From Tiliqua scincoides (lineage: Eukaryota > Chordata > Lepidosauria > Squamata > Scincidae), in contig NC_089821.1 of assembly GCF_035046505.1 (NCBI RefSeq), positions 170,083,531 to 170,147,530 on the forward strand: 64,000 nucleotides of DNA, given 5' to 3'. The notes under the pieces are model-generated. The model saw only the letters and a program-made list of their open reading frames with translations. It did no database searches and was not told the origin of the DNA. Made by a program: the position numbers and the translations under genes. Each line of letters opens with the position of its first letter. The stretch's first letter is position 1. Below, one piece after another: positions 44,871 through 55,289 of this stretch.

Positions 44871-47800
44871 TTATTTTCTGTTGAAAACTCTATTTGCTAC
44901 TGCAATATCCTTTTTATCGGATGGAGGCTTCCGTTGGCTGCCAGGCTGCAGGAATTTCTTAATTGTAGGAATGTCACTCATTCTTGTTTTAAAAGCCTAA
45001 AATTGAAAAAAAGCAAAGCATTCACAGCAGATTCCCACTTCATTTTCCAAGGACACGAGTTACCAATTGTGTGACATTACCAGGCCCCAGAACGGAGGTT
45101 TCAGGCTTTGGGAAGCATTCAACCCTAAGATGGACAATCTGACAGTATTTCTCAAACTGTGGGTCAGAACCTATTCGGTGGGTCGCGAGCCAATTTCAGG
45201 CGGGTCCCCATTCATTTCAATGTGTATTCAGTGTGTATTTTTAATATATTAGACTTGATGCTACCATGGGATGTGACTGTATTTGGGGAAAGGTTACAGA
45301 TCTGTACTTTTAACAGGCTACTATGTATATGCTTTTAACAATGTTAGTCAATGGGGCTTATTCAATGGGGTAAGTCTGGATAGGACTGCAGCCTTTGGAA
45401 TGTTTGGGGAATTATTTTTTTAAATAGATGAGCAACTGTTTGGGATGGGAGGGCTATGAGGGTTCTTTATTTCAAATAAATTTTTAAATGTATACTTATT
45501 GTAAACTTTTAATTTACTTAATTTATTTGACTTTGGTGTATGGGGGTATTAAACATTTTCCTGCTTGATGATGTCACTTCCAGCCATGACATCACTTCTA
45601 GGTTAATGACATCACTTCTGGTGGGTCCCAGATTGTCATTGTAAAAAGTGCTAAAAGTGCCCCGATGCTAAAAAGTTTGACAACTGATCTACAAGATAAG
45701 CAGGCAGCCCTCTAACTGGCCCTCCTGGACTCCTTGATCCCAGATTGGGTTGGAAGTGCTTCTCCCATGTTGCAGACACCCTCTTTCCTAAACATGTATG
45801 CAGTTTAAACTGACTCCATCTTGGTTTCAGAGTCAGAACAGAGGCTTGAACTGGTCAGGTCCATTCTATTTGTTTTTAGGCTTGTAAAGTCAGGTGGGTC
45901 CTGATAGTACTATGCTTGAAATATAAGAATTTACACTGAACTGGGCACTGGGGAGGGCTGAAAATCTCACTGATATTTTTAGAGGGGGGGGGTTCACTTG
46001 GTGAAGAAAATTCACTTGGTGGAACAGGGCTGGCTTCCCCTTATTTAATTGTTTTTCTTTAATTATTTATTTTATTTTGCTTGATGATGTCACTTCACTG
46101 CATATATTTTCTGGCTATTACATTATTCATTTCATTTCATGTCATGACTATTACTATCTCTCAGTCTCACCTACCTCACAGGGTTGCTGTGAGGACAAAA
46201 TAAGGGGAGAAACCATGTATACCCCTGCTTAGAGGAAGGGTGGTATAAAAATATGAATGTCGTATGGGGTGACAAAAATTTATGGGCTGCGGGTGTCAAA
46301 TGACCTAGCTACGCCACTGGTCCAAACACAGCTATTTGCAACCTATTTATCCACCGAGTTTTTATCTGCAGATTTGTCTCAATGAGAATGGGGTGGGGGG
46401 AACTGAAAGTCGAACACATATTATATAGGAACTTTTTTCTTCTGCTCATTGTGGAGTTAATTGTGGTTCATTTCTTGCACCTGAGGGCCAAACTAGATGT
46501 TAAATGGAAGACCTATGGGTGTTTTTCACTTAAAGAAATACTGTAATAACTTGGACTGTCAATACATATCTGCAATTTAATATTTAGTTTAACATTCATT
46601 CTCTCCTATGATAGAGCTACAGACTTGAGACAATGTGCTGCCCAAACTCTGGCTTTCTATGTAACCTAAGACAGAAACTCTTGCTTTCATTATGTTTTCA
46701 TATTTGCTTACCATACTTCCTGGTTCTCAGAAGTATCAGCTTCCAGTTGAAGGCACCTGTCTATTGGAAGTTCTGGAGACAATACCTGTCAACCTTTTAT
46801 TCACCTCCAATGAACGTTTGTATTATTGACTACACCCCATACTTTGTGGTTTTCCCCAGTTCTTTTACCTGCAGTAAAGGGAACTGTGAGAGAATTGTAG
46901 ACCCCTTCTCTTCTGTCATTAATATGGCCTCAAGCAATTGGACATCAGCCCAGGTCAGCTGGTTGCCAAGAAGGAAATGTTGCCCATTGTCTTTTAAAAC
47001 CTACAATAAAATAAGAGGTGTATTGCATGAAAATGGTTCACATATGCTTTTAAGAGTTTCTCTCAAGCATGATTATGGGCACACAATCATATGCTATGTA
47101 TTTCAATACAAGACACATTCTTGGCTCACAACAAAGTCAGGTTCATCCATCTTGCTTCACTTCAAGAGAAACTATTTGCCTCTCAGTTCCTTATTATTAT
47201 TAACAGTTTGGTCATCACCATTGCAAGCTGAAATACTACTGTCCAATGCCAGAAATGACACAGGTGTGTGGCATTCTCTTTCCGACCCACTGTGTAGTGT
47301 GCTAGCCTGTTGCATACCTTTTCATAAACTGGGAAGTATCGCTTCGTGGCTCGTTCACTGATTAACCTAAGATTCCTTTCCTTTTCTTCAGGAGATAATT
47401 TGAAGTGAGCCCTGATTATCCCCATCAGATCTGTTGTTCCTTCCACATACATATCAATTCTGGAAAAAAAAGTTAGTTGAAATAACTTCTGCATTACGGA
47501 TGATCACTGAGGATAAATATTCATCCACGAATGTTAGTGTTTCTTGATGGCAAACAATGGGAAGGATTTTTTTTACCACCTCTTTGTAGTCACCCTTTAG
47601 ATACAGCTATCTGTTACCAATCCTAGTATGGATAAGCCTACATATGCACATCTTGTACCCAGAGATTAGGAGTGAATTGTAGCCATGGTATACAAAGCTG
47701 AACATAATCCCCCTTTAAGTCTGGTGTTGGGATTGTCTTTCATTAGAACAGGGGACTCCAAACCCTGGCCCAGGGGCCAGATGCGGTCCTCAGCAAGCCT

Positions 47801-50800
47801 CTTTTCGGCCCACGGCCAACCTCTTGTCCCCTGAAAGCCTCTGGCCCACTCAGCTGAACATGACCAGAACTGTGCTCTGATTGTGACTGGAGGGTGTTCT
47901 GAGGGCCAGAGGGCCCATTCATTCATTTATTCATTCATCTAAGTTCCATCTCTAATTTATTTATTTAAATTTTATATTTAAATTTTTTTTCCAGCCCTCC
48001 ACATCACACCAGATATTTGATTCAGCCCTCTGGCCAAAACGTTTGGAGACCTCTGCATTAGAACATAAGAAAAAGAAAAACTTCTGCATTAGAACATTAG
48101 AACATAAGAAAAACTTCTCTCCCACTATGGCTTCCCTGCAGCTTGTAATTCAGAGGCATGCTGCTGCTGAAACTGGAGGTAGTACATAGCCATCATAACT
48201 AGTAGCCATTACTATACCTGTCATCCATAGATTTGCTCAATTCCCCTTTAAAGCCATCCAAACTAGTGCTACATCTTGTAGCAACATTACAGTTTTCAAA
48301 ATTATATGAACATTTACTCTGGTATTCCGGTCACTGCTGACTCAGGATGGGGCTATAGCTCCATGTAAGAATATATGTTTTACATGCAAAAGGTCCCATG
48401 TTCAATCCTGCTTGCGAAGGAACTCCCTATAGAAACTCTTGATGAATAAACCAGAGAGGCTCCTGGGAGCTCAAGGGAATGAGAGGGACTGAAGAGGTAT
48501 TCAGGACCTGACTGGCATATCTCAAGGCAACTTCAAATAAAGACTTGAGAGCAACATTAGCATGTCCTGCTCATCTGTCCACCCTCTTTTCTTCAGAAAC
48601 TACACCTACCATGTCCTTCCACAACCTGTATGATTTTGACCTCCCCCTTTTGGATGAGGGCAAGGGTGCAGGGCTCACTACACCATTCCAAAGTCCCAAA
48701 GTGGTTATATTGCTTTGTAACAACCTCTAGAGCAGTGGTTCTCACACATTTAGCACCGGGACCCACTTTTTATCTGTTAGAACCCACCAGAAGTGATGTC
48801 ATGACCGGAAGTGACATCATCAAGCAGGAAAATTTTTAACAATCCTAGGCTGCAATCCTTCTCACACTTACCCAAGAGTAAGTCCCATTGACTATCATTG
48901 TTAAAATATATATAGTAGCTTGTTAAAAGTACAAGTCTGTAACATTTACCCAAATGCAGTCACATACCATGGTAGCATCAAGTCTAACATGTTAAAAATA
49001 AAATATTGAAAAGAATGGGGACCCACCTAGTGGGTCCCAACCCATAGTTTGAGAAACACTGCTCTAGAGGGATAGTGAAGGTAGGGCAAAAATAACAGTC
49101 TTGTAGCACTAAAGGCCTATATCTCTTTCAAGTATAAATGTTCAGGCATCTATTGTACTCTAGTCCACAAAAGCCACTGGCATTGCTGGGGGGTGCGCGC
49201 CACACCAGGTGAGGATACGCTACGTGAGGATATGCTACGTGAGGATACGGGTGAGGATCCTCCCTGGGGGAGGATACGCTAACATTGCGGCTTTAGGAGC
49301 TACCATGACATGCCATACTCTGTTGGATGCGGAATGTCCAGTGGAATGCAATGCAAAAAACAGAATTGAAATAGCTCCTTTTGTTCAAAAGTTATGGCCA
49401 AAACACCGGAAGGAAAAAATGCATGGAGCCCTATGGAAAGTGAAAGTGAGCCATATCGCGCGTTTATGGACTATGGCGTACTTGCCATAGTCCATCGGAA
49501 AGGGCAGCTGAGAGGAATCCAATGACACCACAATGGTCCCGATTCAATGAATGCAGCCCCCAAAAAACACCCAAGAAGCTCCCCCCTCTCAGTTGTGAGT
49601 CTGAGCCCGAAACAAAGTTTACTTGCAAGTTTGTGGACTTGCCTTAATCAAGGCAGGCTGAGAGGCAGTCTGAGAGGACTCCAAAGAAGTCAGAATGGTC
49701 CTGATCCAATGAATGCAGCCCCCAAAGACATGGAAAAGGAGGTCCCCCCTCCCAGCTGCGAGTCTATGGAGCCCTATGGAAAGTGAAGCAGCCTCATTTT
49801 GCATTTACTCACAAGTAGGCAGACGAGCCTTGGCTGGTGGTCAGGCCAGGCAAAGGGGAACGTGAGGACACCAGAATGGTCCCGATCCAATGGAGCTGGA
49901 GTGGAACAAATGTCCAGAGGCAGCCTCTCCCCCCCCCCCCAACTAAAAAGGACAAAATAGTGACTTGAACTGGTAAGGGGAAAGTTTTCTATTTTGCACT
50001 TGCAAAGCCAGGAGGGTCTTTATCTTGATGTGCCTGAAATAGAAGAACTTTAAACTGGGCACTGGGGAGGGCTGGAAATCTCACTGATTCTTTTTGAGGG
50101 GGGTTATTGCTGGCAGGCTACAGAGTAAGCTCCATTGATTGGGCTCACAGGCTGCAATTCTACCCACACTTTCCTGAGAGTAAGTCCCATTGACCACTAT
50201 TGGACTTACTTCAGAGTAGACATGCATAGGATTGGGCCCACAGGCTGCAATCCTACCCACACTTTCCTGAGAGTAAGCCCCACTGACCACAATAGGACTT
50301 ACTTCAGAGTAGATTCACTTGGTGGAACAGGACTGGCTCCCCCTTATTTATTTCTTTTCTTTTAATTTAATTATTTATAATTATTTATTTTAATTTGCTT
50401 CATGATGTCATTTCTGGCCACGACATCACCTCCAATGGGTCCTAGACAGATTGACATTCTAAAAAGTGGGTCCCAGTGCTAAAAGTTTGAGAATTGCTGC
50501 AATAATGTGTTAGTAAGTTGACATGGGGGGTGTGTGTGTGTGTGAGACTCTACAAGTTTTCAAAATCACTAAAATCAGAGTTTGGAAGAATAAGACCATC
50601 ATGTTATATATCAATCAATGCGTAATTTCATGCAGAATGCAATGAAACAAACCACATTGAAATATCTGTGTTATAACAAAAGGTACAGCCAAAAACCCAG
50701 TGGGGGCGGGGCAATGGTACATCACCACGCCCACCTGGGGCACTGCCCCACCCACTACATGGGGTGACGCGCAGGCCTTCCGCACCGGGTGACTCGAATC

Positions 50801-53800
50801 CTAGTGATGCCACTGACAAAAGCATATGCTGAAATGTGTTAATGACTACCTGACACTTTGTTCTTAATATTACTTTGGTTCACTAAAGAGTACATTTGGA
50901 CAAAATTTTTCTGCATTAAAATAGTTATCAATAGAAAATAGCTATGAATACAATACAGTGCTCTCTCTTTCAGGTTCTTTCCATAGAGATTGTGCTTTGC
51001 AGCTATATAGCTTAGGATGGCTCGGGTTTGCACTAGCTTCATTCCATCAATTTCAACCATAGGGACTTCTTGAAAGAGCAGGAATCCATCTGTGAACAAA
51101 GAAACATCATGTCTAACTTCTTAAGTTCCGATACTGCTCTTCCCTACACTGGACAAGAGAGCACTTTTCAAGAGCTTCATGGACTTTATCTATTCCGACA
51201 CAATTTGATGTGCAGGACTGCCGCCAAAGTATTTGACAGCTGGACATTACTGGAGAAAATGGCTAGATCAGTAGTGCACCTTAAACTTAGATGTGCACAC
51301 AAATGTGTGCTATAGATGCATGCTTCCAGTGGCATCCCTGGTGTTAGAGCCAAGGGGCCATATGGTATTGGGCAGTGAGGCATCGCATGGCATCCCAGAG
51401 TGCTTGGAAAGCCTCCAGACAGCCTTTTAAACAATACTTCTGATCTTCCGGAAGAACTGTTTAAAGGCCCTTAGGAGTCTCAGAAGGCTTTCCAAGAACT
51501 TGGGGACACTGCGCAAGGCTCTGGAGTGCCCAAGTTAGCAAGTGGGGCACCAGCTGGGGGGCGCACTCTGTGGTCATGGCATCACCCAGGGTCACCACTG
51601 CATGCTTCAAATCAGAAATGCCTCTATCTTCCCCCCCCCCAAAAAAAAACACTATTAACACTATTCTGATTAGGACCAGGACATATGGGGAGAAGGAGCT
51701 TTTTTTCTCAGGTTGTTTTTCCATCAAAATTTGCCCCTCTGAAATGGCTATTTGTTCCCAAAGCAGCAAACTGATGCTCGGGGGCAGGTTTTTGGTGGAA
51801 AACAATGTGACTAAAAAATAATGGATCTCCCCACATGCCTCAGTCACCCACCCACTGCATAGTGCTTTTTTGCAAAACAAAAAGGAATAGAAAGAGGCTT
51901 TTCTGAAGTGCACCAGTGTCACTCTAAGGCAAAACTCCACTGTGACCCTAAAGCTTCCTTAGTACACATTCAAAGACTTCCCTCAGTCAACTAAAGAAAC
52001 AGCTTTCTATGTGGTCACATGCATGCATGTATGCACACACAGTGTCTTAACCAGGAAACAAATGGAGGAACCCACTTTTGCACCAGAACTTGGTGTGCTC
52101 ATTGGACAATACATAGGGCTTTGGGTCTAGAGAGGAAGGTCTTACTCTGTAGCCTTACCTTTTAATAAGTTTTCATATTGCTGTCTTGTTTCCAAAAATT
52201 CTTCTTCAAACTGAAAATGGAAAGACATAGCTTGGGTTGTTACAAAAATAGTAACAGAAGGTCCTGTAATACCTTAAGGAATTGCAAACATTTATTATAG
52301 CATAAATATTTGGGATTGCCTATGTGGGTGGGTTTATGTACACTGGGTAGTGAGAGAAGATCTTTTTTCAAAATCAAAATGAGGCCCAAAGGTCAACCAA
52401 TCTAAGAGCTAACAGTGGGTGTGTCACAGTTAGTTGGCAACCTTCAGTCTCGAAAGACTATGGTATTGTACTCTGAATGCTGGTTCTGGAACAGCGTCTA
52501 GTGTGGCTGAAAAGGCCGATTTGGGAGTGACAATCCCTTCCACGCTGGGAGCAAGGGATTGAGGCCCAAAGGTCAACCAATCTAAGAGCTAACAGTGGGT
52601 GTGTCACAGTACTACATAGAACACAAATGGACTGTTCTATATGTTGACTAGGTAAACATATTTGCTTGATATAAAGCTTTTAATTAATCTGAAGAGTGAA
52701 TCATCCTAACGCTGGTCATGCTATAGCATTCAGCAGTACCAATGGAGCATGCGCTTCATGCTATGGTGATAAGGGGATCAAATAGCCAATCAAAGGTAAG
52801 TAAAAAACTTTACTTAACTCTGGGTAGGGCACCTGTAGGTCTCCTTGGACCCACACCAACTATTTTGCTGGCATAACTCTGAGGAGAAGAAGAGGAGCTG
52901 GTGGGAAAATCAGAGATATGATCTAGTGTGCATGTCTGCTGCCAAGATTCATCCCCTCCAGCTCAGTCCCCAACCTGTCCCCTCCCTGTGCCAGAACCTC
53001 AAACCTCCCCTCCCTGTTCCAGATGCCAACTAACTGACATGATGGCTATGTCCAGAAAATGCTGGCCCACATGCTATACTTCTGGCAATTTGTGCCAGCG
53101 GCATAGAAGCATGTGATGATGTTCCAGCCCGTGCTGCCAGAGTGCGAGAGTTCCAGCAATGCAAGGACCAGATAGGATTGAGCTGTAAGTAGCAGATTGT
53201 TTAACCCTTGATGCACACAGTCTAATCTAATTGTCTAGTCTAGTCATAGTCTAGTCTAATTGACCCACCCAAAACTGGATTGTGACCCACTGGTAGGCCA
53301 CGGACTTACAGTTTGGGAACCACTGAAATAGAAAATAAAGCAATCAAACAAAACAAATGATAATTTCTACTTTATTCCTACACATGTGTGAAAACCTAAT
53401 TTACAGCCCAATCCTAAGCATGCTTTCCATTTCCTAGGACAATGACATAGGATTGCTGTTGGCAGAGCTGTGGAAACAACTCATTCACAATGGAGCTTAT
53501 TTACATACTGCAAAATAAGAGCAAGAGACTGGTCATGGCCACTTGGACAGGATACATAAAACAACCACCACACAGGAAAAGAAACTTGTGAGAAGTCTAT
53601 TCAAAGCAGGAAAGAGCATTCCACAAGCCTTTAAACTAGACACTGAATAGGTAACTGCTCCCTGTACTGGAGGGATGAACACACACCCATGCCCACTCTT
53701 GCTGTAGAAGCCCAGCTCACATGTCATCGCTTTTCAACAGTTGGAGCCAATTTTCAGTATGAAGAGTGCAGAAATCCATGAGACTGTCTGTATGCAACAT

Positions 53801-55173
53801 TTCAACAGACTGAGAACGTCTTTGGTTCATGTTTTCCATTCAGTGTTTCTAGTTTGTGTGGTAGTGTTTGGTACAATCTATACCTCAGGCTTAGACAGAC
53901 GGTTCTCCTTCACACACACACAAACACCTCAAGCCATGTGGGAGTGACTTCTCTTTGGGGGTAATTCTAGGTGGACTCCAGGGTGTGTGGGTGTGAGAGA
54001 GAATATCACAACCACTTAAGCAAAGTTGACTCAGGGCGCAATCCTGAGGCACACTTGGGCCAGCACAAGTCCCTTGCACCAGCCAAAGAGGGTCGCAAAC
54101 GTGCTGTAAGGCATATTTGCACCTCCTTGTGAGTTGGTTCGGCTGGCATGCAGAGGCTGAATTCAGCCTCTGCGCTGACAAAGGGACCAAGTCTTGCATC
54201 AGCCAAGTTCCAGCGCAAGATAGGACTGCACCCTCAGGAGGAAAATGCTGAATATGAACATTATTTGCAAATTCCTAGAGCAGTTTGTTTCTTTACCATC
54301 ATAGCCAAGATGATGTCACCGTACAACCACTGCTCTAAAAGGTCAGCTAATGTGGTCAGAAAAAAAGAAGAAAGAGCACTTGCTAAACAAGCACTTGCTT
54401 AGTCTTTTTGCCTCAGATAGTGAAAAGTTAAAGGTGGTTCAGGAGTGCATAAAATTTTCCTTTAACACTCCTAATCAGTTATCACAACTTGGGCAATTTC
54501 CATGTGGGCCTAAGGCCTGGCACCTTTCTTTAGAAGTTAAACATTAAACCCGAACTGTGGTTCGTGTAGTGTGCTTTTCTCACTACAGTTTGAGAACGTT
54601 TTTTTGTTCTCTTTGTCACCTTCTCCTTGGTTTTAAAATAATATAATACTGAAAGGAGAAGCACATATGATCGTGATGAGCTCTAGAAGTCTAAAAGCCG
54701 GGCTTTCTCCCTATCTATTTGTAACTATAAGCATTTGTAACTATTATTACAAATAATAATAATTATAAATAAATAATAAATAAATAAATAAATAAATAAT
54801 AAGTAACTATTATTATTTGTAATAAGCACATATAACACATGACAATCTAGGCATAAATACAATTAAGTGAAACGTAAGAAAAGCCCTGCTGGATCAGGCC
54901 AAAGACCCTTCTAATCCAGCATCCAGTTTCCCAGAGTAGCCAACTCAAGGGAAGAGAAGGCCACAAGAGAAGGCATACTTTTCTCCCACCATAATTCCCC
55001 TGCAACTGGTATACAGAGGCACACAGTTACTGAACCTCAACCTTTTGAAGTGACTGGACTTCCTAATGAAAACCAAGAACACAGACCTCAATACCGGCTG
55101 CTGCTAAGAGCCAGCGGACAGATTCCATTCTCCCTCTCATATTGAAATAGTAAAGTTTTGGTTTCCCAGCCAT
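44871..55173 (-). CDS. GSTA: GSTA gene D, alpha-class glutathione S-transferase (six coding exons, intact)
   Basis: Coding exons: 55087-55173, 52159-52210, 50957-51089, 47318-47459, 46869-47000 and 44871-44996 (672 nt, 223 aa), all with GT/AG and an open frame. Tyr9, Arg15, cis-Pro56, Gln67-Thr68, Asp101 and Arg131 are kept. Two glutathione-site positions differ from human GSTA1: residue 45 is Leu, as in chicken GSTA3, and residue 54 is Glu instead of Gln (FQEVPMVE). The latter is unusual and may alter glutathione affinity. The N-capping box is TWAD, and the tail reads [18 protein letters not shown]. Exon 3 (FEEEFLETR) is of the GSTA3/GSTA4 type. Intron 4 carries a 1.6 kb hAT element ending 142 bp from exon 4. 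The start is the exon 2 ATG, 22 nt after the acceptor at 55195. Confidence 0.94.
45143..45686. mobile_element. hAT-type element with internal insertions
   Basis: CAGTATTTCTCAAACTGTG at the left, AAAAAGTTTGACAACTG at the right, and the family core (TTAGACTTGATGCTACC, TGTACTTTTAACAGGC) between. It is longer than its relatives because extra sequence sits near 45400-45560. I could not confirm a target duplication. Confidence 0.55.
45836..46319. mobile_element. Right part of the large hAT family
   Basis: Shares with 12325-13734 the blocks GGCTTGTAAAGTCAGGTGGG and TGAACTGGGCACTGGGGAGG, and ends GACCTAGCTACGCCACTG. The left end is missing. Confidence 0.6.
47749..48055. mobile_element. Non-autonomous hAT-type element, 307 bp
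   Basis: CAGGGGACTCCAAACCC to CGTTTGGAGACCTCTG with a perfect 8-bp duplication CATTAGAA (47741-47748 and 48056-48063). It inserted at the 3' end of the CR1 copy that continues to 48260. Confidence 0.75.
48056..48260 (-). mobile_element. CR1-type LINE 3' end
   Basis: The minus strand resembles the CR1 end at 39080-39835 (ATGGCTATGTACTACCTCCAG, TCAGAGGCATGCC on the plus strand as GGCATGC). A short internal duplication of AACATAAGAAAAACTTCT marks the junction with the hAT insertion. Confidence 0.55.
48345..48520 (+). mobile_element. tRNA-derived SINE
   Basis: GGGGCTATAGCTCCATG (A box), TTTTACATGCAAAAGGTCCC and TGTTCAATCCTGC (B box) form a recognisable tRNA-like head; the 3' part is degraded. 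Confidence 0.6.
48733..49061. mobile_element. Non-autonomous hAT-type element with perfect 8-bp duplication
   Basis: CAGTGGTTCTCACACATT to TAGTTTGAGAAACACTG, 329 bp, flanked by CTCTAGAG at 48725-48732 and 49062-49069. This is the cleanest member of the family seen also at 29132-29495 and 40632-40990. Confidence 0.85.
49175..50815. mobile_element. Large non-autonomous hAT element (1641 bp) with perfect 8-bp duplication
   Basis: Starts CACTGGCATTGCTGGGG, ends CCTAGTGATGCCACTG, flanked by ACAAAAGC at 49167-49174 and 50816-50823. The interior matches 12325-13734 (TGCATGGAGCCCTATGG, GGGCACTGGGGAGGGCTGG) with several nested repeats. No transposase is recognisable. It sits in intron 4 of gene D. 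Confidence 0.8.
50146..50313. repeat. Tandem pair of short palindromic repeats
   Basis: Two consecutive units of about 80-93 bp, each with CACAGGCTGCAAT, CTTTCCTGAGAGTAAG and GGACTTACTTCAGAGTAG. They are very similar to each other and to the single copy at 19102-19192. The pair lies inside the large hAT element. Confidence 0.7.
52431..52560 (-). mobile_element. 5'-truncated LINE end flanked by a 50-bp perfect duplication
   Basis: The minus strand ends with TACCATAGTCTTTCGAGACT and GAAGGTTGCCAA, the tail shared with 5S SINEs and the LINE at 59555-60023; the upstream part encodes the end of that LINE (CACTAGACGCTG). The 50 bp at 52381-52430 are repeated without change at 52561-52610, exactly 180 bp away. 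Confidence 0.85.
52695..53185. mobile_element. Long MITE-like element (probable)
   Basis: The left side has TCATCCTAACGCTGG; the right end GATAGGATTGAGCTG is followed by TAA (53186-53188). The left boundary is diverged. Confidence 0.4.
54751..54815. repeat. AAAT/AATA microsatellite
   Basis: Irregular AATAATAAT and AAATAAATA repeats in intron 2 of gene D. Confidence 0.85.
54870..55035 (-). mobile_element. CR1-type LINE 3' end close to exon 2 of gene D
   Basis: The plus strand reads GTAAGAAAAGCCCTGCTGG and ATCAGGCCAAAGACCC, the reverse of a CR1 3' terminus. It ends about 50 bp from the exon 2 donor of gene D. Confidence 0.65.
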
Positions 55174-55276
55174 GGTGTTCCAAGTGTTGGGTACTCTGAA
55201 AAAGAACACAGACATTTCAGCATTTATGGGAAAGTGGAAAGTAATGGCTGTATGGCTTGCCACTTTTTTGTCTTGT

Positions 55277-55289
55277 GCCTTTTATAGCC
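55277..55289 (-). promoter_or_regulatory. Consensus TATA box just upstream of gene D exon 2
   Basis: GGCTATAAAAGGC on the minus strand, about 105-115 bp before the ATG and about 80 bp before the exon 2 acceptor. It could serve an alternative first exon continuous with exon 2, or be chance. No exon 1 block like those of A-C was found for gene D. Confidence 0.3.

Noticed and set aside
46633-47361. 242-codon plus-strand open frame
   Set aside because: It runs antisense over exons 5 and 6 of gene D and has no recognisable domain; it is a shadow of real coding sequence and intron.
50146-50313. CRISPR-like array
   Set aside because: Only two units, no spacers, and a vertebrate genomic setting; it is a tandem palindromic repeat.
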